64,000 nt of DNA from Argopecten irradians (Eukaryota > Mollusca > Bivalvia > Pectinida > Pectinidae), in the NCBI RefSeq assembly GCF_041381155.1, contig NC_091139.1, positions 9,052,383-9,116,382 of the forward strand. The letters run 5' to 3'. The first letter of the stretch is position 1. Each line of letters begins with the position of its first letter. The notes under the pieces were generated by a model. The model was not told the origin of the DNA, made no database searches, and saw nothing but the letters and a program-made list of their open reading frames with translations. Position numbers and translations under genes: made by a program. Below, piece by piece: positions 13,601 to 25,700 of the stretch.

Positions 13601-16600
13601 TTCCGCAGCAGTCGCCATTGTTTATATTCAAAGGGAGACACCAAACCCGAGTCAAGGTCCAAACAGGTATATAACTACCTGTAATTGACCTAATTTTAAA
13701 CATGTTCAATAGTGTTATGAACTTTGCTGGCTTCGTCATTATTTTGTATATATACGCTAAAAAGAATTAAATACCTCCATTACTGGAGATCTGTCCAGTT
13801 GTAGACATCGGGCCAAGGGAAGTAATTCGCTATATAATGTCTTCATAACATTATAATAAATTGTTTATTAACACAGATGCAAGAGGAACAGAATGTGCCA
13901 CCAAAGGACTGCCCAACTAAGCCAGGACGCTATCATATACTCAGCACATTCTTTGTCATTGTCTACATAGCTGAGCAGGTGTTTCTACCGTTTTCATTTG
14001 GAGTATTTAAGGTAAATCGTTCATGAGTAACTATAATACATTAAGCTCTATGAATACAGTTATTTAGGGACATATGGACATGATTGAAGGACATAATCTA
14101 AATATGGTAAATTCGGATGTATTCAAGAGAATTAATTTTGCGAAATAGTTTGTGTTGTTGTTATTTTCGCGACAACCCCGCCAGTTTTATTTTTATTTAG
14201 CTATCTTTCATACTTAAACAAATCGCGAAATATATCTTTTCGTAGTTAGCACAAATTTCCTCCTTACGTAAGTTTCAGCGTTAAACATGTTTAAATCGGT
14301 TCAAAGCAAAGATAACGGCAATAAAATTATTACCATCGAATTAACCTTTTGTGGTTATGGTACTGGATGGTGCCTTATAGACCAGAGTTTCGAAGTATTT
14401 GGTATGTATATATTATAATTTACAAATTTTAAATATTGGCTGCGCTAAAATGTTAGATTAATATCGAAAATTGGTACATAAATAAATCACAATTCTGCAA
14501 CTATTGGTACAACATGTATAAATGCAGTTACTGAATTCAATTCAAGGAGCAACTTTTCTGGTGCGAAAAGTATCAAACCATAATTATCACTAAAACTTAA
14601 ATAAAAATATTCCTACCTTTATCTCGTAGATCTTGATTATTGTTGATATCATACAGGGCCTTGACAACGACATCGGAGGGGTATACGGTTACAGCTGGAA
14701 CATGATGATCTATTCTCCTGACCCGTACATCAAAATTTACATCAAAGATCTCGATACAGGAGAGAAAACAGATATTTCAAAACTGGTATGGAATGGTTTG
14801 TTTTTATTTCTGTTTGAAATAACGAAGACAAAAATGTATGAAAAATACGTTATGTCATTATATTTGCTTGAATTCATTCCTTGGCATTATTCAGGTAAGC
14901 CATAAAAGTGAAAGGAACCGTTGGTCATACAACCCGTACATGCTTCTTCAGTACACACAATGTCTGGCTCGTAAAGTAGATGTGGATGGGACTTTGGCTG
15001 GATCTTTCGCCATTACTTACGATATATGGATCAAAGTTAACAGACGGTTCAGACGTAGGTAGGGTTAAACTATATTATAAGTATTAACTTATTTTATATA
15101 TCACCATATTTCATATAGATTATTGTTTTATTTTACGTAAAGTCTTTTTATATATTACCGTATTTTATATATTTCCTTATTTCATATATGACCTTATTTT
15201 ATGTATTTTATTTTATATATTACCCTATTTAATATATTGCCTTATTTTTAATATTACGTTACTTTATATATTACCTTCTTTTGTATATAATCTTGCCTTA
15301 TTTTATATATTATCTTATCTTATATATAACTTTATGTTATATATACCTTATTTCCTTATTATATGTATTACAATATTTTATATATTACCTTATTTTATAC
15401 ATTGCCTTATTTTATATTTTACCTTGCTTGACTTTATGTATTATCATATTTTATAAATTGTCTTATTTTTATACTATCCTATTTTATATATTTCCTTACT
15501 TTATATATTACCTTATTTTATATATTATCGTGTCATAGTCCTTAATATGATTTTATAATGAATCTACCAGGTTCAATTAGACGAGTTATCATCATGTTCA
15601 AAGAATGTTTAAATATCTTTTCCTCGAATAATGACAACTGTGTGAAAAGTATAATATCTAACCTTCGATATTGTCTACCAGCATTTTCAAAACGGATTAT
15701 GCTAATCTAACTATTACAAATACAAGCAAAGATTATCATTTTAGCAGTTAAGATTCAATATCCTTTTATGCTTATTGGGAAGATTAGTAAATTAACAGAT
15801 GTTATGATGGGTTTATGCGCATGTCTTTCAGTGACGATGCAAATGTTGAAGTACAGCCTCATCACAATGTCGTCATTCTTGCGATGATGATTTTGATGAT
15901 GAGATTTTATATATATATATTCTTTCGACAGACTCTATGACCCTGATAAAGATATGTTAACTGCAAAGTGGAGCCTATTCTCGAAGACCGACTGGGTATT
16001 ACCGCCATTAGAGAACTACTGGGAGATGCGAAACAAGAAATCGGAAATGATTCATAAACGTAACGACACAGTTTTTCGATTCCAAGCAGACTTACCAGGT
16101 AGGAAAAGAAAATACTAATGATATATTATGCCATGGACATAAACAATAGTAGTAATATTTAATTCAATTTTTTTCGACATTTAATTTGACTAAATCATGC
16201 TAGTTCTATATGATAATCATCACATAACTAGTAGTTATAAGTACCGGCTACACTTTCAATTTCTTTCTTACGGTGACTTCGTGTTGAATGTTACGTCTCC
16301 GTCTATCGAGATAATTGTGAGACTTCACATACTGATTTTAATATGATGGTTAATAATGACGTCACGATATTGTAGATCGGCCGTTTGTGATAAATAAAGT
16401 ATTATGACATTGCAACAGTACCATTGTACACTTGCATTGCGGCGTTTACAAATTGTCAATATTACATGGCACTATAGGTCAGTAATGGGGGTATAATGCT
16501 TAAACAAAACTGATATTGTTTAATGTTCAAGACTTTTTGTTTTCTGTTAAAGGATATACCAACACTATTAAGCTGGATAATACCAATGACTTTACCATTG

Positions 16601-19600
16601 AAGTTATGAAAGGGAAAATAAACCTTGAGGATCCAATACTTTCTCAAAATACTACTTTACAAGAGGGAGAGTCATTACTGGTCAGTATAATCAAAGATAT
16701 AACAGTAGTCAACCTTCGCTTAGGTCCATATGTCGTTATACTAACCTTGGGGAATTTCATAACGACAAAAAAACTGTGGGTTATTATCATCTACCATTTT
16801 ACCTGGCGGAATAAAACCATGTTTACCAAATAAGCATTTCCTGATTGTTATAAAATCCTATATAACATATGATAAAATAATAAATACTTATTGTAGACAC
16901 TAAACAAAATATTGCTTGCTACAATATCAACGTGTCGAAGCATACGCGAGAAAGAGTTGCCGTGTTAAATTCACGCAGGAATGTGCACTTTTATAGTGAA
17001 TATATATGTATAAACTTAATTGATTGCGGTAGAATGACTACAACAAGAATGCCTACAGTTAGCGGTTTATATACCGCGATAATAGACCTACGGGTGTAAT
17101 GTAGGTTCAGCAGTCGCGAGATTTATTCCCCAAGCTGATGGTTTTAACTACCATAAAACCGAATGAAACGCAAATCACCGGTGTTTCTTTACATGAAACT
17201 AGATTTGTCGCCGTAGGCATCTAAAACTGGAACACAGAAGATATAAACACTTTATGAAATGTTGCGATGGCATCGTTTATTTTTAAGGTTTCACATTTTA
17301 AAGTTGTTTAAGGATTGAACTGATATTTTAAATATCGTATCTTTTGTTATATAATAATTTCGTAAACTTAGATACAGAAATATGACGAACAAAACCAAAT
17401 TTACACACCACGCTATAGTATTGGTTTCCTGTGGCGTTATAACGATGTCAATCAAACCAGATTCCCAATACATTTTGCAGAGAGCTGATCGTTTATGATG
17501 TCTGAAAATATGGTTTATTTTTCGGGGTCTATGACTTGACAAAAAAATATTTAACCAGTGCAAATCGCTTTAAAACCATCATGTATCAAAACCATCATGT
17601 ATCATTTATTTCATAACTCCTGCAAAAATTCGAACTGTTCTTTTTTATTCAAACATCTATATCAAAACTTCCTAAATCAAATTTGATTTTAATTTTAATT
17701 TTTTTTGTTAAAATCAAAACATATTAATTGTACCTACATAAATTGCAATTTTTGATGAACATATAACGTATGGCAATTGGTAAGATATATATGAAACCTT
17801 CTTGTTTCGTGAGCACTGGGCATGAAGTTAAATTTCTTTATTCTTCAGTAAGTGAATTTTCTAGGAGAGATTTTAGCATCAGTTCTAACGTAAGTCCTGG
17901 ATTTCCAGGAGAGATTTTAGTATCAATTCTAATGTAAGTCCTGGATTTCCAGGAGAGATTTTAGTATCAATTCTAATGTAAGTCCTGGATTTCGTGTGTC
18001 TTTAACATCGTATATGAACTTACAGTTGGGATATTGACTCACCTAGGCTTGTGGTAACCTTCACGTAACACCATGATTCACCAGAACAATGACACAACAA
18101 TTGGTCCTAATATTCTTTTGAAATGCAAACTCTTTGTGATATCGTAATATACTAATGTAGGATAATTGAGTTCGCATGGACTATAAAGATGGTAAACTAA
18201 CTTATCCAAAATTAATACAGCATCTTTGGAATTACAAAACACATTAGTTCTGTTTACAATCCAGCAAATATATAGAAATATAGAGTGTTTTTTTTATTGT
18301 TCAGCTTCCAGCAAGAGATAAATTACTAGTCCATACCATATCTGATGAACCTTCTTACATGAGTATCAGTAAGCCAAAGGATACCAAGTTTGAAAGGTAC
18401 ATGAAGGCAGTGGAGGCCAAAGAAAATGGCGAAGGTTTGTATAGATAAATTATACGATAAAGAAGAATGATTCCATGAATGTACAGGCGATTGTGTTCAT
18501 AATAAGTGCATATTATTATCATTAGCGTTCTTAATAGTGTAAAGCTTGTTATTTCACAAAAAGGATGAATTCGAGAATGTTTGTGTCACTGTGTTCATAA
18601 AAATGACATTTCATTTATCTTAAAATTTGAATTATCATTAAAGTTCTATTTGTAAAACATTTCATTCCAAAAAGATGGAGTGGTATCAGGGATATTCAGG
18701 TCATTGTGTCCATGATTAAGATATTAGAATGACATTTGAAATATCTAAAATATTAGAATTACCGTCAACGTAGTTTTTTTGTAAAACTTGTAATTTGACA
18801 AAGAAGGAATGGTTTCCTGGATATTCAGGTGATTGTGTTTATGTTAAGGACATAAAAATGACTTATATCAATAGCGATATATTGGTAGAATTTGTAAGTG
18901 TCATAAAACAAAATGGATAGTTTCATTGATATATAGGCCGCTGTGGACACGCTGTGGATTAAGACATAAGAATGACATTTGATTTTATCTAAAATACCGA
19001 AGTTATTCTTAGCGTTCTATTTGTAAAATTTGTAATTCCAGTGTCGATAATATTCAGGTCACTATGTGCATAGGTACATAAAAATGACATTTGAAATATT
19101 AGAAATATCGGAATTATGATTAATGATATATTTTAAAACTTGTAAATCTACAAAGAAGAATGATTTCAGGGATGTTTAGGTCACTGTGTTCATGCTAAGT
19201 GAAAAATTCAATTTGTAATATTGGAAACACATGTATTGGAATTATCATTAGCGTTCTATTGTTAAAACTTGTAATTTTCAACATGTTTATCTGACAGAAT
19301 GTCGTTATCACACTCTTTAATGGCGGTAATTTCTCGCTCCCACTGTTACATAATTATCGTTCTAATCAAGGGTTTGGTTTCTTAATGTGCCATATGGTAA
19401 CGCTGTCGGCCTTTCTTTTGAGATTGTTACTTAACACATGTACACTGTATTTAGACAGAAAACATGTATACTGGTCTTATTTACTGTCAAACAATTTTCA
19501 AATAAAAAAAAAACAACAACAAGAAACAGAGTGGATGTATGGATAATGATAGTAACACCTGGAGTATGAAGAATGACTTTATAATATTACCGTTCTATGA

Positions 19601-22488
19601 ACAAATACAGCCATTTCGAGAGCGTTGAAGTAATATTTAAAAAAAAAAAGTTTCTGGGACACCCTCTGGTTATAATAGTTTGTTGTAAGTGTTGCATAGT
19701 CAGCTTAAAGAAGCTGTAGTATATCATTGCTGATATAGTTCTAATGTATAACTATTGATGACTTTGAAACACTAGTTTAACGAAAGTTGGTGTTAAACGT
19801 TTATCTCTAGGTGCTCCGTATACTTGTGTCAAGCCTGTGTCAAGCCTGTGTCAAGCCTGTGTCAAGCTTGTGTCAAGCCTGTGTCAAGCTTGTGTAAAGC
19901 ATGTGTCAAGCCTGTGTCAAGCTTGTGTCAAGCTTGTGTCAAGCCTGTGTCAAGCTTGTGTAAAGCTTGTGTCAAGCCTGTGTCAAGCTTGTATCAAGCT
20001 TGTGTCAAGCTTGTGTCAAGCTTGTGTAGCTTGTGTCAGGCCTGTGTCAAGCTTGTGTCAAGCCTGTGTCAATCTTGTGTCAAGCCTGTGCCAAGCTTGT
20101 GTCAAGCCTGTGTCAAGCCTGTGTTAAGCTTGTGTCAAGCCTGTGTCAAGCCTGTGTCAAGCTTGTGTCAAGCATGTGTCAAGCCTGTGTCAAGCCTGTG
20201 TCAAGCCTGTGTCAAGCTTGTGTCAAGCTTGTGTCAAGCATGTGTCGAGCCTGTGTCAAGCTTGTGTCAAGCCTGTGACAAGCCTGTGTCAAGCTTGTGT
20301 CAAGCCTGTGTCAAACTTGTGTAGCTTGTGTCAAGCCTGTGTTAATCTTGTGTCAAGCTTGTGTCAAGCTTGTGTCAAGCCTGTGCCAAGCTTGTGTCAA
20401 GCCTGTGTCAAGCTTGTGTCAACCTGGTGTCAAGGTTATGTCAAGCTTGTGTCAAGCCTGTGTCAATCTTGGGTCAAGCTTGTGTCAAGCCTGTACCAAG
20501 CTTGTGTCAAGCTTGTGTCAAGCCTGTGTCAAGTTTGTATCAAGCTTGTGTCAAGCGTGTGTCAAGCGTGTGTCAAGCCTGTGTCAAGCCTGTGTCAAGC
20601 CTGTTTCAAGCTTGCGTCAAGCGTGTGTCAAGCCTGTGTCAAGCCAGTGTCAAACTTGTGTCAAGCCTGTGTCAAGCTAGTGTCAAGCCTGTGTCAACCT
20701 TGTGTCAAGCCTGTGTCAAGCATGTGTCAAGCTTGTATCAAGCTGATGGATGACAAACGCTACCATGATAATTCTAAACAAATGCAATTTCCTTTTCACT
20801 GTTATTTTGTTTGTGGGTTTACAGATCCCGATGGAAAGCTAATGAAGGAATTCGACAAGGAAGATATTTATGGCTTTGACCTGATGATAGATGAAATGAA
20901 AAAGCAGAAAGAGAGACCTTACGGACCAGACTGGTGCTGGGAAGGTTTCGTCTCATTCATTAAAACGCGACTCTTCCTGTTTAAACATGGGTAAGAACAA
21001 CAATTCTAGAAGTTATCAATGCATGGATTCTAGCGCAAATTAAGTAGATGAAACCAATTATTTAATCTTGTAAAAACATTTAAATAATTTTTTATACAAA
21101 TATTTTACACATTTTTAACAATTTACATACATGTATATACATTAATTAGAAAATTTAACGAGAGCATTTATAACATATAAAGTAATTTTGATAATTAAAA
21201 TTTTAAAAAATATTTAGAAGAAAAAAGTACACATTATAAATATACTGGAACTAATTCATGTACCACATAAAACACGATAATGTTTGCGCGGGACTAGAAT
21301 CTCCAGTGGTGATAGAACATAACTTTTTGTAATCTTCTCGCTGAAATGACGTTAGCGCAGCGCGGTATATCATCTTTTAACGTCATTCCATCACCAAAAG
21401 AAACAACAGACCACACAAACGTTATCAGATATCACGTGGTACGTGAGTAAGTCTCAGTTACATTTATTGAATCAGGCATGCAATATAATGAAATATGATT
21501 GGTGATACAGATTATTATATAGGAACCATTAAGTAACCTACATTGTAGGTAGCGTGATGCACTAGCACAAATTCATAATAGGATGTTTTTCTCTAACGAA
21601 TCTCGTGCGGGATAATGAAAATACGATTCATGGGTTATATTCAATTTTGATTAACTTTTATAATCAACGGATCTCAAATAAAATTATAAAGCTTTGATAA
21701 AAAATAACTGTACATGGCTAGAATGACTTAAATTAAGAGATGCAGATTGATTCGTGCAGCGTTCATTTTCATTTTTCATTCAAACTTGGAAAAAATATAT
21801 GATAAATTTATTACCTTATTAGTTTGTCATTAAAATAAGTTAAGAAAAGCATCACTCAGAATTCATCAAATTAGCTCAGCGATGAAATTTTTGAATTAGA
21901 TGTTTATAGGAACCTATCACTATTATAGCTTTTTATTAATTGTTACCGGTAAAATATTTGTCCAATGAAGAGACAAGAATAACATGAAAGATATTTGCAT
22001 ACTAGATGAAATAGGCAGATACTTTATCATCAAACGTCCTGAAAACATATTCCTTTACATAAGAATTTAAAATACATTTGATGATAGTAAATACTTCATA
22101 TGGTATCATTATCATTTTTGTTAATAACTGTTCAAAAGACGTGTCGGTGATTGTATGTTTTGAGTTTGTTTACTGCTTGAGACATTGTGTTCTATAGAAA
22201 CACAATCTATTGATATACCTGTTGCTGACTCTTCTATACCATTTCTGACGTCTCATGACTTTGGATTCCATTTTTCTATGACTATGCTTTTTTTACTGAG
22301 TTTTTCTAATACTTGTTTCTGCTTTATACCGGGATAGTAATAATTTTTCTCACAACTGCACTCTTGCAGACTTACCTTAAATATTATTCTATTTCAGACT
22401 TTTCTACGCGTTTGCAGCTGTGCGAAGCATTCTTGGGGGAAAAGCGTTCGAGGAATATGCAAAAAGTTCAAAAACCTATTTTGGCTAG
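7651..22488 (+). CDS. GGCX: Gamma-glutamyl carboxylase-like gene 2, complete
   Basis: Vitamin K-dependent gamma-carboxylase, a multipass ER membrane enzyme. Coding exons: 7651-7876, 9234-9389, 10322-10487, 11074-11152, 12095-12201, 12949-13112, 13497-13666, 13877-14011, 14657-14785, 14895-15058, 15932-16098, 16553-16680, 18305-18434, 20825-20990, 22398-22488. They sum to 2178 nt, or 725 residues (human 758), with every phase compatible. ATG 7651 is the first after an in-frame TAG at 7624, with G at -3 and +4. Landmarks: RPTDPAAIGALRF near residue 60, WNNHSYLFGLLAF with His163 (human His160), IVYFFAGIKKLD with Lys221 matching the human catalytic base Lys218, HAMNSQIYSIGMF, GYSWNMM, and Cys102/Cys467 aligning with the human Cys99-Cys450 disulfide. 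All key residues I can check are present, so it looks functional. Several introns hold tandem repeats. The 3' splice site of exon 3 is inside one. Confidence 0.95.
9733..10321 (+). repeat. Degenerate ~61-bp array duplicating the exon 3 acceptor of gene 2
   Basis: About ten diverged units precede exon 3. Each carries a TTTTGTTACAG-like tract followed by CTACCATTGGTATAATGTT, which matches the first bases of exon 3 (CTACCATTAGTATAATGTT from 10322). The last unit is the real acceptor and exon start. The inner part often reads GTAACCATGGTTACA, a short palindrome. Divergence increases leftward. The design resembles that at 1632-2017, but the sequence and the intron are different. Confidence 0.9.
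15090..15535. repeat. AT-rich low-complexity array
   Basis: Irregular repeats of CCTTATTTTATATATTA, about 15-17 bp each, fill the 5' half of intron 10 of GGCX-like gene 2. An open frame made of I, L, Y and F residues across it is a by-product of the composition. Confidence 0.85.
17866..17992 (+). repeat. 44-bp tandem repeat, three units
   Basis: The unit is about 44 bp and contains GGATTTCCAGGAGAGATTTT and later CTAATGTAAGTCCT. Units begin near 17855 (partial), 17899 and 17943. Each holds an acceptor-like TTTCCAG and, 25 nt on, a donor-like GTAAGT. It lies in intron 12 of GGCX-like gene 2. Confidence 0.85.
18465..19290 (+). repeat. Degenerate ~130-bp tandem array
   Basis: About six diverged units recur. 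Shared landmarks are GTTCATG near a TCAGGTCATTGTGT stretch, AAAATGACATTTGA, ATTATCATTAGCGTTCTAT and TTGTAAAACTTGTAATT. The array fills the first part of intron 13 of GGCX-like gene 2. It has no coding content. Confidence 0.7.
19533..19585. mobile_element. MITE family B fragment
   Basis: The stretch with ATGATAGTAACACCTGGAGT matches the right terminal repeat of the element at 33670-33955 (GTGATAGTAACCCCTGGAGT). Only the end is preserved. Confidence 0.45.
19822..20744 (+). repeat. 11-bp minisatellite, over 80 units
   Basis: Unit GTGTCAAGCYT, with variants CAAGCTTGTGT and CAAGCCTGTGT, repeats almost without break for 0.92 kb and ends about 80 bp before exon 14 of GGCX-like gene 2. Eleven is not a multiple of three, so all three forward frames stay open and produce long artefactual frames with a 33-bp period (SSLCQACVKP-like); one even runs into the exon. 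Many units contain the palindrome CAAGCTTG. Confidence 0.97.
21258..21444. mobile_element. MITE family A, copy 2
   Basis: Inverted relative to the copy at 3917-4099. It opens ATGTACCACATAAAACACGA and closes TATCACGTGGTACGT. The shared inner blocks are GTTTGCGCGGGACT and ATGACGTTA...CCGCGC. It sits in the last intron of GGCX-like gene 2. Confidence 0.8.
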
Positions 22489-22518
22489 TTACTGAGTCTG
22501 TAAGAAAATTTTACGATT

Positions 22519-22524
22519 AATAAA
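22519..22524 (+). promoter_or_regulatory. Polyadenylation signal, GGCX-like gene 2
   Basis: AATAAA lies 31 bp after the stop codon (TAG 22486-22488). This implies a very short 3' UTR unless a later signal is used. Confidence 0.6.
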
Positions 22525-22639
22525 ATTGTATTTATGAATTATTACTGACATTATCACTTTGAACATTTTACCACAAGCTAACTACAAAAAAAATAGACCT
22601 GTGTGTTTCAAGTTCTTATCCTTTATTGGGAAGTTGCTA

Positions 22640-22737
22640 GGTACTGATCGTTTGAAGGGTTTTCTCCGAGAAATCCGGTCTTTTCCTGCCTCTTAAACAA
22701 GGCATGAAGACCCTAGCTGTCAATCGGGCGTAAAAAA
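22640..22737. repeat. Dispersed repeat fragment
   Basis: Contains TCTCCGAGAAATCCGGTC and then GACCCTAGCTGTCAATCGGG-CGTAAA. The second block recurs in variant form at 29639-29664 (GACCATAGCTGTTAATAGGA-CGTAAA). From memory such strings are common in bivalve genomes, which I cannot check here. Confidence 0.45.
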
Positions 22738-25700
22738 TTATAGTGAAAACGACTTGAAATACATATAAAGGGAAGGAATACAAAGTACAAAACGTTATCT
22801 GATATGCTGATGAATTTGTTATACAGAGAGGTATTATTGGTGAATTAACCAAGGATGTTCGAAGGACCGACACCTTTTTCTGAGAGTTATTATGGCTGGG
22901 CAGTGCGAGCGTCAGACTGCTATATCCGTCCACTATGTCACTGAGGTATTCTGGTCGTGAAAATACTGTTCACCAACTTTCTTTTGCGGATATTAATTTT
23001 TACGATTTCTTTAAGGTATATTTACGGAGATTACGTTTTGCGTTCTAAGATTAATTTAGTATTAAATGTCGTTCAATACAATTGTAGAAGACATACATTT
23101 TTTGGAAAGTACTCCTTTTATAATTTGTGACGGAAAGGAGTGAAATTTTTGCCCTTTCGAACAGCGCAATACACCAGAAGTCTTTGCTCTTTTCACTTCA
23201 CAAAACCGCTTTCAAATTGTGATCTGACAAAGAGTTGGTATGTTAAGTTCAATTTAAAGATGTGTTTTTGATTATCCGCGCTCAATTTTCATTCTTTGAC
23301 GTTTTTAAATTTCTATTTCCACTTTTGTTTTATTAGTTCTGAACTTGTATTGATATCAAATTTATTGTATTTAGCAACTTCAACTGTAAATTATAAAACT
23401 CCTCCTCGAAATTATTTCAAACCCATAGCAAATGCAAAGTAATGAAATCATAGTTAAATACTTCTATTACAAGATACTTTACAGATCTTAAACTAACGCA
23501 AAGCCAACAAATCATACAAGCCATCGAAAACGCTTAATCAAAATAAACAAAATATGATTTCATATATTCTAAAGTATGTACGGATCAAGCTTTCAAAGAA
23601 TCATCAATCTTTTGTAATTGCTATTATCATCTGGATTATATGGTACATACTTTCATTCGTTTTCAGATTATTATCTCAGGTTACTCGTGTCCAATTCCAC
23701 TAATTCGAACATATATCTTGATCTTTTCTTTTCTGGTATATCGATAAAAATGTCAGCTCCGGAACAAAACCATATAATTACATTCTGGCGTCGAGCTGGC
23801 AACACGCGGTTAGGAGCGGAAATCTTACTGTGACTACCCAGTAAGTAATCTATTGTTATACACTATGATAGACAATTGTTTTTCCTTCCATTCCCACCAG
23901 TAAACGATATTACCAAGCGTTTTTATCGCTGATATTTCCCGTAAGATAAATATGTCTGCATTTGCCATTTAATGGCGGTGTTTTCTAAGCATCTACTCTC
24001 TATGTTCCTTTTTTTCACTACCGAGAGTTTTTGTCGGTATCATGTGCTAACTCTTATCCCTGACTTCTTACATCAGAGCATCCTTTGTTCTGATAGTGCA
24101 ATCAACTATCTCTAAGACACAACTTTATGGAAGATCTAAATTCAACTCAGCTGTTTTCATGTATCCTTCCTCCTTCAGTCGTAGCCTTTTAGGAGCCGAT
24201 GTTACAGGAATCATAGCCTCTTAGGAGCCATTACTGGAAAGCTGTTCTTATTTTCAGTAGCACGTTTCCTTTTCGATACATTTACTTATCAGCTATTGAA
24301 GTTGTGTTCTTGTTTTCTTTCTTTTGTTTTGTCAATTTGCTTGTACTTTGTTTGAATATATCCTACTGGGGAATTTAAAGTTGGAAGATATTGCAATACT
24401 CGATAACAGCCAATCGTCTTTCTTTTCATTACAGCCGACCAAGTGTTTTATCCCTGTTAATACCATCCCAAAAATACGTTATTTGCCATTCAGTAGCGTA
24501 GTTTGGTAAGCATTGCTTTCAGAATGTCTTCTTATGAGAGTTTTCTTGGTCTAATAACATTCTGTTGATAATTTTCTTTGCTTTTGGTTGCAATTTTCAT
24601 ATTTATGGTACCTACAAATACCCTTTATTTGTAAATAAAAGAATCTGTAATAAAATTCACAAGTATGGAGCCGATATATCACCACAAGCCCTTAACTACT
24701 GGGTTGCGATTCGAAATCTCACGTTGTAAATTGTTTCTAAATATAGGTTTTCAATTTATTTGTATTTGTGTATTATAACTCACTTTGCGTTAGTGTTGAT
24801 TTACAATGCCAGTTCCATCAGGATCCTCTACATTTGACAATGGGATAATTTCCGTAATAATAAATATCAACTACGTAACAATTATATTATATATAACACA
24901 ACATCGAATCCAATCCGTGCTTAAAATGCTGCTTTTTTTACTCAACTAAACAAACTCTACTGAAAGAAAATACTCTTACACTATAAACCTTGCCATAGTT
25001 AATTGCTCCGTTTTATCTGTTAAGAAACAGAGAAGGGGAACCAGAAAATCGTAAATGGCAGAGATATAGTAGCCGCCGTTACATTGAATCTGTATATGGA
25101 AACACACTGACAACCATTTGTGTCACAAGTTAATGATACATAAATACTAATAAGTAGCTACAGAAAACTTGCTATCCTCAGCACAGCCTATCAGAAGTCG
25201 TGAATTAGTTTCACTGTTTATCGTCTGTTTCATTTGGAAATAATTAATTTATAACCGCAAACATGTTTGTATATATCAGTATACCAGCCAGCAAGAACTA
25301 TATCTATCGGCATGCGGGGAATCATCACAATTAAAATCCATTAATGATTCGTCAACGTAAACGCTATTATCAGGACCCTCCGAAATAATTCATCTAGGAG
25401 GAAGATAGGATCGATATGGAAGTTGTGATACCATATTATGGTTTTGCCATTTCATTTCAAAAATGTTTATTGCATACACAAAAGGGATTTGTATTCAGCA
25501 ACCAAAACCAGTATGAAGAAACATGAATTTTATTTTATGAATTAACAAGAACATAATAATATACATCTAACATAATAGTGTTTCTCCTCCAACCTATCAC
25601 AAACTGTAGTGAAATGTATGTGATTCTGTTAGTTTCAATTACGTATTCTGATACACATAGTAAATAGGAGTATGGTTACATTTTCATCACATTTTTTCTT

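Noticed and set aside
15281-15538. 85-codon hydrophobic frame
   Set aside because: Made of TTATATATTA-type low-complexity repeats inside an intron.
19824-20994. Long cysteine-rich repetitive open frames (up to 283 codons)
   Set aside because: They come from the 11-bp minisatellite, which is open in all forward frames; only 20825-20990 is a real exon.
24660-24735. tRNA-like words (GGGTTGCGATTCGAAATCTC)
   Set aside because: A B-box-like string alone; no cloverleaf could be drawn.
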